A DNA stretch of 24,910 bases from contig NVRZ01000028.1 of the NCBI GenBank assembly GCA_002401055.1, positions 1 through 24,910 on the forward strand. The letters are read 5' to 3'. The position numbers and the translations under genes are program-made. Of the stretch, positions 1 through 8,853 are shown piece by piece. Under the pieces are notes generated by a model. It saw nothing but the letters and a program-made list of their open reading frames with translations, did no database searches and had not been told where the DNA came from. Within the stretch, counting starts at the first letter, position 1. Every line of letters begins with the position of its first letter. This stretch comes from Bacteroidota bacterium. GTDB lineage: Bacteria; Bacteroidota; Bacteroidia; NORP154.

Positions 1-81
1 AGTTTTCTTTTTCAAGAATTCATATTCTTGGATCAGTCTATTCTGCTCGAACTCCTCATCACTACGAGCTGTCAAGATCCC
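1..81 (-). other. Unexplained sequence downstream of the broken rplD frame
   Basis: Beyond the rplD stop the minus strand stays open in the same frame for 27 codons to the window edge. The peptide is charged and Glu/Lys-rich (for example EEFEQNRLIQEYEF) and is unlike any part of L4 or L23. A TTG at 75-73 could be a start, but no ribosome binding site is evident. It could be the start of an unrelated gene joined here by misassembly, or meaningless sequence. No function can be given. Confidence 0.3.
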
Positions 82-309
82 CTAAAGCTCAAGCTCTTTT
101 ATTTCTTTTTGCTTTCTTATTTTTCTTCTCGATCCCCTTACGTCACCTCTTTCCTTGGCTTTATGGTTTCCAGTTCTTCTGTTAGCCATATGTTGTTTTA
201 CATCCAAGTAGATTGCATGATCATTTGGCTCAATGCAAAACACTGCGTCGTTTAACTTTGCTTTTTTGGAGGTCTTCTTTCCTTTTATGTCAATTACAGC
301 TAGTTCCAT
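82..309 (-). CDS. rplD: 50S ribosomal protein L4, N-terminal part only (reading frame breaks early)
   Basis: The first 68 residues are a recognisable L4 start: an ELAV...IKG strand, then a [20 protein letters not shown] block, then a K/R-rich stretch ending RKQK. L4 binds 23S rRNA and lines the peptide exit tunnel, and it normally has about 200 residues. After RKQK the family continues with the invariant Gly/Ala-rich GTGGARAG-type segment, but here seven unrelated residues follow and then a TAG at 82-84. L4 is essential, so the copy as written should not work. A Cys also replaces the usual Gly in the FGIEPN block. The gene sits 8 bases after rplC, where rplD is expected. The start is the ATG at 309. 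A misassembly near position 105 is the likeliest explanation; a true lesion with a second copy elsewhere is possible. Confidence 0.8.
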   Translation of the reverse strand: MELAVIDIKGKKTSKKAKLNDAVFCIEPNDHAIYLDVKQHMANRRTGNHKAKERGDVRGSRRKIRKQKEIKELEL

Positions 310-317
310 TTCAATTT

Positions 318-956
318 CTATTTCTCAATTACCAGATAAGATCCTTTTGCACCTGGTACAGAACCCTTTACCACAATTAAATTGTCTTCAGGGATAATTT
401 TAAGAATCTGAAGATTTATGTTTTTTACTCTATCTCCACCCATTCGGCCACCCATTCTCATTCCTTTAAACACTCTGGCAGGATAAGATGCAGCACCAAT
501 TGAACCTGGGGCTCTCAATCTGTTGTGCTGACCATGCGTGGCACCTCCAACGCCGTGAAAGCCGTGACGCTTAACAACGCCTTGAAACCCCTTACCTTTA
601 GATGTTCCTACAACGTCAACCCACTCGCCTTCATTAAATATATCTACACCAACAATGTCGCCAAGCTTGTACACGCCGTCTTCTGTATTAGGAATAGCGA
701 CCGCATCCCTAAACTCTACAGTTTTGTATTTGGGTGCAGTATTGGCTTTCTTGAAGTGCCCCACTTCAGCCTTAGTGCTGTTTTTTTCTTTCTTGTCATC
801 AAATCCAAGCTGAATCGCATCGTAACCATCTATTTCTTCAGACCGTATTTGTGTAACAACACATGGGCCAGCTTGAATAACAGTGCAAGGCAGGTTTTTC
901 CCAGCTTCACTGAACATTGAGGTCATTCCGACTTTTTTACCAATTATTCCTGACAT
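318..956 (-). CDS. rplC: 50S ribosomal protein L3
   Basis: L3 is a 23S rRNA-binding protein that helps nucleate 50S assembly and reaches the peptidyl transferase centre. The 212-residue protein begins [12 protein letters not shown], a standard L3 start. It carries the conserved central block [17 protein letters not shown], followed by [15 protein letters not shown] and the GxRMGGRMG loop. Length is normal for Bacteroidota. It starts 5 bases after the rpsJ stop, in the usual S10 operon order, and should be cotranscribed from the rpsL promoter. Confidence 0.98.
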   Translation of the reverse strand: MSGIIGKKVGMTSMFSEAGKNLPCTVIQAGPCVVTQIRSEEIDGYDAIQLGFDDKKEKNSTKAEVGHFKKANTAPKYKTVEFRDAVAIPNTEDGVYKLGDIVGVDIFNEGEWVDVVGTSKGKGFQGVVKRHGFHGVGGATHGQHNRLRAPGSIGAASYPARVFKGMRMGGRMGGDRVKNINLQILKIIPEDNLIVVKGSVPGAKGSYLVIEK

Positions 957-961
957 CTTAG

Positions 962-1267
962 TTATGCTTTTATTTCAACTTCCACACCACTTGGCAATTC
1001 GAGCTTCATCAGAGCATCAACAGTCTTGGGTGTAGAGCTATAAATATCCATTAGTCTTCTGTATGAGCATAGTTGATACTGCTCACGCGCTTTCTTGTTC
1101 ACATGGGGAGACTTTAGTACTGTAAAGATTCTCTTCTTAGTTGGCAATGGTATTGGCCCGCTAATTACAGCTCCCGTTGACTTCACCGTCTTAACGATTT
1201 TTTCAGCTGATTTATCAACTAGATTGAAATCGTAAGATTTAAGCTTTATTCTAATTTTTTGAGTCAT
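962..1267 (-). CDS. rpsJ: 30S ribosomal protein S10
   Basis: S10 is a protein of the 30S head and also serves as NusE in transcription antitermination. The 101-residue protein has the family start ([12 protein letters not shown]), the [10 protein letters not shown] loop and the hallmark [11 protein letters not shown] segment, and ends in a [12 protein letters not shown] strand. Length and position directly after fusA (10 bases) are standard for Bacteroidota, where tuf is absent from this operon. Confidence 0.98.
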   Translation of the reverse strand: MTQKIRIKLKSYDFNLVDKSAEKIVKTVKSTGAVISGPIPLPTKKRIFTVLKSPHVNKKAREQYQLCSYRRLMDIYSSTPKTVDALMKLELPSGVEVEIKA

Positions 1268-1277
1268 AAAAATTTAA

Positions 1278-3380
1278 TTAAGCAGGTTCCGCAGTTCCCT
1301 TTACTTTAGTAATAATATCTTCGGCAATATTCTTTGGCACCTCATTGTAATGTGAAAACTCCATTGTGGAAGATGCACGGCCTGATGTAATGGTTCTTAA
1401 GGCAGTAACATATCCAAACATCTCTGACAAAGGAACAATTGCCTTGATTACCTGATTTCCTCCCTTAGTGTCCATTCCTTCCATTTGCCCTCTTCTTTTG
1501 TTAATATCACCTACCACATCTCCCATGTTTTCTTCAGGAGTTACTACTTCTAGTTTCATAATAGGCTCTAATAAAATAGGTTGCGCCTTGGGAAGAGCAT
1601 GGCGATAGGCGGTTTTGGCACAAATCTCAAATGATAGTGTATCCGAGTCAACGTCGTGATAAGAACCATCATTTAATGTGATCTTCAAGCTATCCATAGG
1701 ATAACCAGCAAGCACTCCATTTACCATGGCTTGTTTGAATCCTTTCTCTACAGCCGGAATGAAATCGCGGGGAATATTACCTCCCTTGACCTTATTGATA
1801 AACTCAAGACCTGGCTTATCTTCATCTGCTGGCTCAACGACAAACTCAATATCCGCGAATTTACCTCGGCCACCGGTTTGCTTCTTGTATATTTCGCGAT
1901 GGTTAACCGTTCCAAGAATAGCTTCTTTATAAGCAACTTGGGGAGGTCCTTGATTACACTCAACCTTGAATTCTCTCTTCATCCGCTCAATAAGAATTTC
2001 AAGATGAAGCTCACCCATTCCGCTTATTATCGTTTGCCCAGAGTCCTCATCCGTTTTTACAGAGAAAGTAGGGTCTTCTTCTGACAGTTTACTCAGGGCA
2101 ACACCCATTTTGTCCATATCCTCTTGTGTCTTGGGCTCAATTGCAACACCAATTACAGGTTCTGGGAATGTCATGGATTCAAGAATAATCGGGTTCTTCT
2201 CATCGCATAGCGTATCTCCGGTCCTAATATCTTTAAAACCAACTGCTGCACCGATGTCTCCCGCCTCAATTCTCTTGATAGAGTTTTGTTTATTAGAGTG
2301 CATTTGAAAAATTCGTGATATCCTTTCCTTCTTATTGGTTCTAACATTGAGAACGTAAGAGCCAGCATCAATAGCACCGGAGTACACTCTAAAGAATGCC
2401 AATCTACCTACAAATGGATCTGTAGCGATCTTAAATGCCAATGCACACATCTTCTCTGATGGGTCCGGCTTTCTAGACTCTTCCTCTTCGGTCTTGGGAT
2501 TTATTCCAATAATCGCCTCGATTTCTACCGGACTCGGCAAATACGAGCAGACCGCATTGAGCATAGTTTGAACACCTTTGTTTTTGAAAGCGGAGCCGCA
2601 CAGCAAGGGAATTATAGACATGTCGATGGTCGCTTTGCGAATAGCCTCCATTAATTCTGCTTCTGTAATTGAATCAGGATCGTCAAAGAATTTCTCTAAC
2701 AATACATCATCATATTCTGCTACTGCCTCCACAAGCTTCTCCCTCCACTCAGCGACAGTTTCAACTAGGTCATCTGGAATTGGAACTTCCGTAAAGGTCA
2801 TTCCTTGAGACTCTTCATCCCATTCCAAGGCCTTATTTGTAATCAAATCTACCACCCCTTTGAAATCATCCTCTGCTCCAATTGGTACCTGGAGCGGAAC
2901 TGGTTTTGCCCCTAGTCTCTCTTTAATTTGCTCTACAACACTAAAAAAGTCAGCACCCGCACGGTCCATTTTGTTAACAAAACCAAGACGAGGAACTTTG
3001 TATTTATCAGCTTGCCTCCAAACTGTTTCTGATTGGGGCTCAACACCACCAACTGCGCAAAATAGAGCTACAGCGCCGTCAAGTACACGCAGTGATCGCT
3101 CAACTTCAACGGTGAAGTCAACATGGCCAGGTGTGTCGATAATGTTGACCTTGTATTTTTCATAATTGTAATCCCAATACGTAGTAGTTGCTGCAGAGGT
3201 GATCGTTATGCCTCTTTCCTGCTCTTGATCCATCCAATCCATAACAGCTGCGCCATCATGAACTTCACCGATCTTGTGCGTTATACCTGTGTAATAAAGA
3301 ATTCGCTCAGTAGTTGTCGTTTTACCGGCATCTATGTGAGCCATAATTCCAATATTCCGTGTCAATTTTAAATTTGCCAT
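1278..3380 (-). CDS. fusA: Translation elongation factor G
   Basis: EF-G is the GTPase that drives tRNA-mRNA translocation on the ribosome. The 700-residue product has the normal length. Its G domain shows the P-loop [13 protein letters not shown] (residues 14-26), the switch I region ending [10 protein letters not shown], the DTPGHVDF motif and NKMDR. The domain II to V blocks follow, including GMGELHLEI and the C-terminal [19 protein letters not shown] region. It lies between rpsG (18 bases) and rpsJ (10 bases). The single EF-G form with an intact P-loop and DTPGH points to the housekeeping factor rather than a fusidic-acid or tetracycline protection paralogue. Confidence 0.98.
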   Translation of the reverse strand: MANLKLTRNIGIMAHIDAGKTTTTERILYYTGITHKIGEVHDGAAVMDWMDQEQERGITITSAATTTYWDYNYEKYKVNIIDTPGHVDFTVEVERSLRVLDGAVALFCAVGGVEPQSETVWRQADKYKVPRLGFVNKMDRAGADFFSVVEQIKERLGAKPVPLQVPIGAEDDFKGVVDLITNKALEWDEESQGMTFTEVPIPDDLVETVAEWREKLVEAVAEYDDVLLEKFFDDPDSITEAELMEAIRKATIDMSIIPLLCGSAFKNKGVQTMLNAVCSYLPSPVEIEAIIGINPKTEEEESRKPDPSEKMCALAFKIATDPFVGRLAFFRVYSGAIDAGSYVLNVRTNKKERISRIFQMHSNKQNSIKRIEAGDIGAAVGFKDIRTGDTLCDEKNPIILESMTFPEPVIGVAIEPKTQEDMDKMGVALSKLSEEDPTFSVKTDEDSGQTIISGMGELHLEILIERMKREFKVECNQGPPQVAYKEAILGTVNHREIYKKQTGGRGKFADIEFVVEPADEDKPGLEFINKVKGGNIPRDFIPAVEKGFKQAMVNGVLAGYPMDSLKITLNDGSYHDVDSDTLSFEICAKTAYRHALPKAQPILLEPIMKLEVVTPEENMGDVVGDINKRRGQMEGMDTKGGNQVIKAIVPLSEMFGYVTALRTITSGRASSTMEFSHYNEVPKNIAEDIITKVKGTAEPA

Positions 3381-3398
3381 CGCTTTCTTAAATCCTAC

Positions 3399-3866
3399 TT
3401 AAAATCTAAAATGTGAAAATGCCCTATTGGCTTCTGCCATTTTTCTAGTGTCTTCTTTCTTCTTGAATGCTCCACCTTCGCTCTTATATGCTGCCATAAT
3501 TTCTTCGGCCAGTTTTTGTTGCATGCTCTTAGAGTTTCTCGCTCTTGCATAACTAATCATCCACTTCATGCCGAGAGAAATTTTTCTATCAGGCCTGACC
3601 TCTTGTGGAATTTGAAATGTTGCCCCACCAACTCTTCTGCTCTTAACTTCAACAGAAGGGATAACATTTTCTAAGGCTTTCTTAAAAACCTCCAGCCCAT
3701 TTTCTTTGGTCTTATCCTCAACAATGTCCACCGCATTGTAGAATATCTCGAGGGCTTTAGACTTTTTACCTCCGTACATCAAATTGTTTACAAACCTCGT
3801 AACCGTAGTGTCGTTAAACTTTGGGTCGGGTAGTAATGGATTCCTTTTACTTTTTGATCTCCTCAA
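3399..3866 (-). CDS. rpsG: 30S ribosomal protein S7
   Basis: S7 nucleates assembly of the 30S head and contacts tRNA in the E site. The 155-residue protein shows the family blocks [20 protein letters not shown], the [13 protein letters not shown] beta-arm and the C-terminal [22 protein letters not shown] region (quoted in part). Length is within the normal range (about 155-158). The ATG at 3866 matches family starts. It sits 19 bases after rpsL in the canonical str order. Confidence 0.98.
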   Translation of the reverse strand: MRRSKSKRNPLLPDPKFNDTTVTRFVNNLMYGGKKSKALEIFYNAVDIVEDKTKENGLEVFKKALENVIPSVEVKSRRVGGATFQIPQEVRPDRKISLGMKWMISYARARNSKSMQQKLAEEIMAAYKSEGGAFKKKEDTRKMAEANRAFSHFRF

Positions 3867-3885
3867 TTTCGGCTTGTTTTAATTG

Positions 3886-4263
3886 TTATTTGGACTTTGG
3901 CTTTTTAGTTCCGTACTTGGATCTTCGTTGGGTGCGATCATCAACTCCTGCAGTATCTAGCGCTCCTCTAATTATGTGATATCTTACACCTGGCAAATCC
4001 TTTACCCTGCCTCCCCTAACAAGCACAATTGAGTGCTCTTGTAGGTTGTGTCCTTCGCCGGGGATGTAAGCGTTCACCTCTTTGTCATTTGTTAATCTTA
4101 CCCTAGCAACTTTTCTCATTGCGGAATTAGGCTTCTTTGGAGTGGTTGTATAAACCCTAACACAAACACCGCGTCTTTGCGGATTCGAGCCCAACGCAAT
4201 TGACTTGCTTTTCTTGGTAATTTTTACGCGTCCTTTTCGAACTAACTGTTGAATTGTAGGCAT
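3886..4263 (-). CDS. rpsL: 30S ribosomal protein S12
   Basis: S12 is the decoding-site protein of the 30S subunit. The 125-residue protein starts [12 protein letters not shown] and contains the conserved [19 protein letters not shown] loop and the [16 protein letters not shown] segment. The lysines of TPKKPNSA and of VKDLPG, whose substitution classically gives streptomycin resistance, are wild type. It is the first gene of the operon, 67 bases downstream of a clear Bacteroidota promoter. The A-rich leader lacks a GGAGG site, as is usual in the phylum. Confidence 0.98.
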   Translation of the reverse strand: MPTIQQLVRKGRVKITKKSKSIALGSNPQRRGVCVRVYTTTPKKPNSAMRKVARVRLTNDKEVNAYIPGEGHNLQEHSIVLVRGGRVKDLPGVRYHIIRGALDTAGVDDRTQRRSKYGTKKPKSK

Positions 4264-4330
4264 ATTGATAAAATTATTTTTTACGATAACCCCAATCTGG
4301 TAAAACCCACCTGATTATTTTAAGGGGGGG

Positions 4331-4359
4331 CAAAGATACAATAAAATATCATTTTTCAA
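4331..4359 (-). promoter_or_regulatory. Bacteroidota-type promoter of the rpsL ribosomal operon
   Basis: On the minus strand a -33 TTG (4359-4357) and a -7 element TATCTTTG (4338-4331) are separated by 18 bases and followed by a run of Cs. This matches the TTG/TAnnTTTG consensus of the Bacteroidota primary sigma factor. Transcription should start about 5 bases further on, giving a leader of roughly 60 bases before the rpsL ATG at 4263. Confidence 0.85.
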
Positions 4360-4516
4360 GGGTGTTCGTCGAATTTATTTCCCAGAATAACTTACGTGCA
4401 ATTGTTACCCTTTAAATCGCTAGAAAAGCAAAGGATTAAAGTGCAGAAGCGAATGATCCAAAACAGGGCTAAATACTCCGGAATGAAGGGATGGGTTGGT
4501 TGTGGTGATAAAGGAC

Positions 4517-6295
4517 TTACCTAAGAATGTAAATCCAAGAATCTCCAGCGACGTTTCTAGCTTTGTTCAAAAGTAGTTGCTTGGAGTCTTCATACGTATC
4601 GAGTCTTTTCATGTACACATAGTGAAAACCGCGCACTTTATTGAAAAGTCTTTTGTAGCCTTTCTTGGCTACTAATCCGTCAGCGTTTGTCTGGCTTTTA
4701 AATGCTGCCATCACCACATAAAACCCCTTGGCTGCAGGATTTCCAAATTCGTCTAGGAAGTCTTTGCTGTCCGTCATTCGGATTTCCCCTCCAGTTTTAT
4801 TTGTGTCGATCAGTTGAATCATGTCCTTAGCGTATCTCGAGTTAGGATCGAACTTCAGTGCTTCTTCATACTTTTCGCGTGCTAACTTGTAATTTTTCTG
4901 CATAAATAGTTCGTCAGCTGCTTTGATAATCATGTCGTACCGTTTCTCAAACAGCTCAATAATCTTATCAATTTTGGTTATTCGATCTCTTGCGTAAGCA
5001 TCGTTGGGATTGTAATTGAGTGCCTCTTCATACATCTTCCTGGCTCCCTTGTAATCCCGTGCTTTGAACAACTCGTCTGCTTTGGCAATTGCCTTTAAAT
5101 AGTTATCTCCCAGTAAGCTATTGATCTCCGCTAGTTTATCTTGGGCATGTTGTGCGTCAGGCTTTAACTCAGCTGCTTTTTCATATAACGCTTTGGCTTC
5201 TTGGTATTTACCGGCGGCAAACAAGCTGTCAGCCTCAGCTATCAGGCTATTGTACTTCTCATCAATTTCTTTTTGCCTTTCTAGCTCAGCTGCTTCCTTT
5301 GCATCCAAAGCTGCCTGCAAACTGTCAATTTGTTCCTCGTATTTCTTTTTCAATTCCTCGTCTGCTTTTTTGCTTCCACCAAATGAATATCCAAGTAAGA
5401 ACTCGTGACTCATTCCGCTGTATGCTTTAATAGAACTTGTGATTATGTCATACGTATACCCCACACTAATACTTTTGGCAACTTTAAGCCTTACGTTTAC
5501 ACCAATGGCATAATCACTACGGTATGAAATAGCTAACCAAGCCAAATCTTTATATTCAAAAATTGCATTGATATCATATTGTATCGGTGCTTCCGGCATG
5601 AAGCGAGTCATTATTAACGGCGTAATGGAAATGTCTTTACCACTATTTACAAAAATCTGATATTGCAAAGACGCGAGGTAGTGTCTGGACAGATCATAGT
5701 ATGTTCGTGTATCTGAGCCTTCATATTTGAAAGAAGATCCCATGATTTGAGGAACAGAAAAACCGACATTCAGCCCTTTCCATTGGTAAGCGATACCGAA
5801 ATTTCCATCAATTGCGCTTTTCTTTTCATAGCCGCCAATTAATGCTGGGTCATCTAAATCCCGCGCAACTACTTTGCTGAAATCCACGCGATTTTGAAGT
5901 CCTCCAATCGATAGGCCGAACATGAGATTGTGCGCCTCTTTGATCTGAAGATTATATGCAAATGAACCATACACCCCTATCCGATCAGTAAAATCAGTCT
6001 TATCGCTATAAATGCTTACACCTACGCCTATCTTCTTAGGCTTTATGGCCCCATCACAGGTTATGGCTGTAGTAACAGGTCTGCCGGGCATATCCAGCCA
6101 TTGAGCGCGATGAGTGAGGTACACATTCGTGACATCATCACTTCCAGTTAATGCGGGATTATAAATAAAAGGATTGTAAAAATACTGACCATATAGTGGT
6201 ATTTGCTGAGCACTAGAATTACCCAGAATCGATAATAATACTATCGCAAAAACAATTGCATGTCGAATTGTACTATGTGATGATAGAATTTTCAA
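4517..6295 (-). CDS. PorP/SprF-family outer membrane protein fused to TPR repeats and a SPOR-like C-terminus
   Basis: The 592-residue protein has a signal peptide (about 1-29, NSSA before QQ). It then has a PorP/SprF-type beta-barrel domain (about 30-306), recognised by the opening QQIPLYGQYFYNPFIYNPALTG-like region and repeated amphipathic strands. A charged coil follows (308-350), then three TPR-like helices pairs (about 350-385, 400-435, 454-490; AGKYQEAKALYEKA, ARDYKGARKMYEEA, QKNYKLAREKYEEA). The C-terminal domain of about 70 residues starts GFYVVMAAF and resembles SPOR. PorP/SprF proteins are partners of type IX secretion and are often encoded beside type-B cargo, as here, 11 bases after the cargo gene. 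The TPR and SPOR parts suggest contact with peptidoglycan or other periplasmic parts, which is inferred. The start is TTG at 6295; no in-frame ATG precedes the signal peptide core. Confidence 0.88.
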   Translation of the reverse strand: MKILSSHSTIRHAIVFAIVLLSILGNSSAQQIPLYGQYFYNPFIYNPALTGSDDVTNVYLTHRAQWLDMPGRPVTTAITCDGAIKPKKIGVGVSIYSDKTDFTDRIGVYGSFAYNLQIKEAHNLMFGLSIGGLQNRVDFSKVVARDLDDPALIGGYEKKSAIDGNFGIAYQWKGLNVGFSVPQIMGSSFKYEGSDTRTYYDLSRHYLASLQYQIFVNSGKDISITPLIMTRFMPEAPIQYDINAIFEYKDLAWLAISYRSDYAIGVNVRLKVAKSISVGYTYDIITSSIKAYSGMSHEFLLGYSFGGSKKADEELKKKYEEQIDSLQAALDAKEAAELERQKEIDEKYNSLIAEADSLFAAGKYQEAKALYEKAAELKPDAQHAQDKLAEINSLLGDNYLKAIAKADELFKARDYKGARKMYEEALNYNPNDAYARDRITKIDKIIELFEKRYDMIIKAADELFMQKNYKLAREKYEEALKFDPNSRYAKDMIQLIDTNKTGGEIRMTDSKDFLDEFGNPAAKGFYVVMAAFKSQTNADGLVAKKGYKRLFNKVRGFHYVYMKRLDTYEDSKQLLLNKARNVAGDSWIYILR

Positions 6296-6306
6296 AACTA
6301 TGGCCG

Positions 6307-8661
6307 TTATTTTCTCCTGAATATTGTTATGGCGCCTTTAAAAACGTTGCTGGTGCCAGGGCACTTCAGCACGTAATAGTAAGCACCATCTGGAAGGTTG
6401 TTACCACTGTGTGTGCCATCCCATTCATTGTTGTATGGAGAGGCAGAATAAATAAGATTTCCATATCTATTATAAATCGCTACATCACATTCAGGATAAA
6501 ATTCAATATTGTCGATGTACCAGAGGTCGTTATACCCATCTCCATTAGGGGTCATGATATTTGAAACAACAAAATTATAATCTACATCAACTGTTATCGT
6601 GATTGAGTCAGTGTCAAAACACCCACTATTATCAATAACTAATAACCCATAAGTTGTTGTTACGATTGGTGATGCGATTGGATTGTAAATTAAACTATCG
6701 GAAAGTCCTAGCGATGGGCTCCAGATATAAGATGTACCGCCTTGCCCAAAAAGGTCAATGCTATTCCCCAGGCTTATGGAAGTATCGGACCCAGCATTTG
6801 CAACTACAGGTGCCGTGAAAATAACTGAAACACTTCCTGAATCAATACAAGTACCGAGAGTTTCAGTCCAGGTGTAGACATAAGAACCGGGCTGTGTTAC
6901 AGTTACTGTAGTAGTCGGATCCGTTGCCAATGCAAAACTTGAAATTCCTCCAAATGGGCCTGAACTTTGTGTCCATAGCCCAGCACCAATCGTGGTAGTG
7001 GCGTTGAAAGTGAAGTCTAAATCACATTCCGTATTTCCGGTTCCAAAATCTGCTATTAATGGATCTTCAAAGATTACAACTAGCGTATCGGAATTGGTGC
7101 AAAGACTGTCCGTGGTAGTCCATAAGAATACATAAAGCCCTGTTGTATTTATATTTACTGATGCATTCGGACTGGTACTGTTGATGATAGTGCTGGGGGC
7201 AGGTCCATTTGATTGCGTCCATACACCAGACCCAGAACCTAATACAGCGGCGAATGTGAAGCTAGTATCACACAGGACGTTGGCGCTTGGGCCAGCATCG
7301 GCGAGGGGAGGGTTGAAAAATGAAATAACTACAGTATCAGTGTCGGAGCATGCTCCATTCACTTCAACCCATTGGTATCCATACGCGCCCGAGCTGTCAA
7401 CGGTAACGTTTGTGAATGCGCTATTGGCATTGGCAAATGCGGAAGTTCCGCCAGATGGTCCTGAGATTTGTGACCATGTACCGATCCCGACACTTGGGTT
7501 TGCCGCAATGGTACCCGAGAGTGCGCAATAGACATTGACACTACTAGCATTAGCATCGGCAACTGGCTGTTCGAAAAACTCGACAGTTATCATATCAGAC
7601 GTAACACAATTTCCATTTGCTTCGGTCCATTCGAAAAGATATGCTCCGTAGGTGGATACAGTAACTGTATCAGTTGGGCTATTGGGATTTAGGAATGAGG
7701 ATGTACCCGGACCAAAAAACTGTGACCAGGTCCCAATTCCAATAGATGGTGTAGCGCTAAATGCAAAGCTCAGGTCGCATGATGCCCCTCCTGCTCCTGC
7801 ATTTGCAACCGAAGGAGAAACAACGGTTACACTAATACTGTCGCATCCTGTGGACCATAAGCCAGTAAGTATGTTAAAGGCTGCGATGTAATATGTCCCT
7901 GTAGCAAAAACGGAATAATTAGAAGAGTCGCTGAAAGCAGTACTGTTTCCACAAACGGAATCCTGCCAGTACCAGATTATATTGGGCGAAGTAGGAGTTC
8001 CACCCCAGGAAATTATAACTGAATCACAAGCTGTTGGAAATGCCGAAGTTGGTGGATCCGGAACATCAGGAGTATCTGGTTCAGCCTGAATATTGATATT
8101 GTCAATTACAAATCCAGGAAACACTCCATTGGCCGCATCATCAAACCACCTGAATCCAATGAATGCGGATGGATCATTCTCAAGACTTGGGTCGAGTACC
8201 AATGTATCTCTTGTTGTTGTAATTTGATTTTGATATTGGGCTCCAGTGACATTACTCCAAGTAATTCCATCCGGTGACCACACTACCCGCCCATAGTCGA
8301 CACCAATTTCTCCAATACACTTCCAATCAAAAGATAAAGTAAGATCATGCCAAGCAGTTGCATCAAATTGTATATAAGCTATCCTGTCAGTTAGCCCAAA
8401 ATCGACGTTGTATTCACAAAAATTTGCGTCGCTTCCTACTGCCAAGCTGTATAAACCGCTAATTGCACAACCACCTGATGTGGTAGTCCATCTACTTCCA
8501 GATCCAGATACGTTCCAATTGCAAATGGGTAGGTTACCAATGGCGCAAGATTCGAAATCTTCTCCAAACAGCGTTTGGTATTGCGCATTGGAAGGCAGAG
8601 TCGTCATAAATATGACGCAAGCAATCCCAATCAGTCGAATATGTAGTAGTCTTTTATACAA
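6307..8661 (-). CDS. Secreted adhesin-like protein with Ig/PKD-like repeats and a type IX (type B) C-terminal sorting domain
   Basis: From the preferred TTG start at 8661 the protein has 784 residues. A signal peptide (YKRLLHIRLIGIACVIFMTT...SNA before QYQ) precedes an N-terminal beta-rich domain with FEDFES-like and D-x-I-N-I segments, resembling a jelly-roll or MAM-like fold. Next come four repeats of about 83 residues (GxGxWxQxxGP ... GxYxFxWTE ... CxxSDTxxV), a PKD-like repeat, and a C-terminal domain with VSNIMTPNGDGYNDLW, IYNRYGNLIY and LPDGAYYYVLK. That tail is the gliding-motility-associated type-B sorting domain read by the type IX system. The longer frame to a GTG at 8796 (or ATG at 8790) is rejected because a TAACTTTG promoter element lies at 8770-8763, inside it. 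The ligand is unknown. Confidence 0.85.
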   Translation of the reverse strand: MYKRLLHIRLIGIACVIFMTTLPSNAQYQTLFGEDFESCAIGNLPICNWNVSGSGSRWTTTSGGCAISGLYSLAVGSDANFCEYNVDFGLTDRIAYIQFDATAWHDLTLSFDWKCIGEIGVDYGRVVWSPDGITWSNVTGAQYQNQITTTRDTLVLDPSLENDPSAFIGFRWFDDAANGVFPGFVIDNINIQAEPDTPDVPDPPTSAFPTACDSVIISWGGTPTSPNIIWYWQDSVCGNSTAFSDSSNYSVFATGTYYIAAFNILTGLWSTGCDSISVTVVSPSVANAGAGGASCDLSFAFSATPSIGIGTWSQFFGPGTSSFLNPNSPTDTVTVSTYGAYLFEWTEANGNCVTSDMITVEFFEQPVADANASSVNVYCALSGTIAANPSVGIGTWSQISGPSGGTSAFANANSAFTNVTVDSSGAYGYQWVEVNGACSDTDTVVISFFNPPLADAGPSANVLCDTSFTFAAVLGSGSGVWTQSNGPAPSTIINSTSPNASVNINTTGLYVFLWTTTDSLCTNSDTLVVIFEDPLIADFGTGNTECDLDFTFNATTTIGAGLWTQSSGPFGGISSFALATDPTTTVTVTQPGSYVYTWTETLGTCIDSGSVSVIFTAPVVANAGSDTSISLGNSIDLFGQGGTSYIWSPSLGLSDSLIYNPIASPIVTTTYGLLVIDNSGCFDTDSITITVDVDYNFVVSNIMTPNGDGYNDLWYIDNIEFYPECDVAIYNRYGNLIYSASPYNNEWDGTHSGNNLPDGAYYYVLKCPGTSNVFKGAITIFRRK
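6811..7815 (-). repeat. Four tandem ~83-residue protein repeats plus one PKD-like repeat in the type IX cargo
   Basis: Within the cargo gene, successive units each start with a P-x-V/L-A-D/N-A-G/D-like strand and a Cys. They then carry G-x-G-x-W-[ST]-Q-x-x-G-P, later G-x-Y-x-[FY]-x-W-[TV] and C-x-x-S/T-D-T. The units begin at about 7815, 7566, 7308 and 7059. Two Cys per unit could form a disulphide. The bases have diverged enough that recombination between units is not obvious. Confidence 0.75.
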
Positions 8662-8762
8662 AGCGCAATAATTTTTGCGAATGGGACATACAATATCGCA
8701 AAGTTCTTTCTTTATTACTAAGAAATTATCTCCCAATCGCCATGATACGGTACAGATGCATG

Positions 8763-8770
8763 CAAAGTTA
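8763..8770 (-). promoter_or_regulatory. Probable promoter -7 element (TAACTTTG) of the type IX cargo operon
   Basis: The minus strand reads TAACTTTG, a full match to TAnnTTTG. The nearest upstream TTG (8798-8796) is 25 bases away, longer than usual, so the -33 box is weak or unassigned. The start of transcription would be near 8757, giving a leader of about 95 bases before the TTG start at 8661. Confidence 0.5.
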
Positions 8771-8853
8771 CAATTACTAAAATAACCCATATTCACAATA
8801 AGGACGTTTATTTATTCAAGATGGTTGTCTAAAGAATAGGCTGACCATACTCT

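Noticed and set aside
28..255. Plus-strand open frame of 75 codons opposite rplD
   Set aside because: It is antisense to the clear L4 N-terminus, has no promoter or ribosome binding site and encodes a Ser/Phe/Leu-rich peptide of no known type.
525..920. Plus-strand open frame of 131 codons
   Set aside because: It lies wholly antisense to rplC, which is unmistakable.
2860..3371. Plus-strand open frames opposite fusA
   Set aside because: Shadows of the EF-G G domain; no family match and no translation signals.
7181..7891. Plus-strand open frames opposite the repeat region of the type IX cargo
   Set aside because: They arise from the repetitive codon pattern of the cargo repeats on the other strand.
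8662..8796. N-terminal extension of the type IX cargo up to GTG 8796
   Set aside because: A TAACTTTG promoter element is inside it, the added residues are Cys-rich and unlike a signal peptide, and the TTG at 8661 gives a proper signal peptide.
8821..8850. Possible terminator hairpin (ATGGT ... ACCAT) after the SGNH gene
   Set aside because: Only five contiguous base pairs with a long loop and no T-run in the right place.
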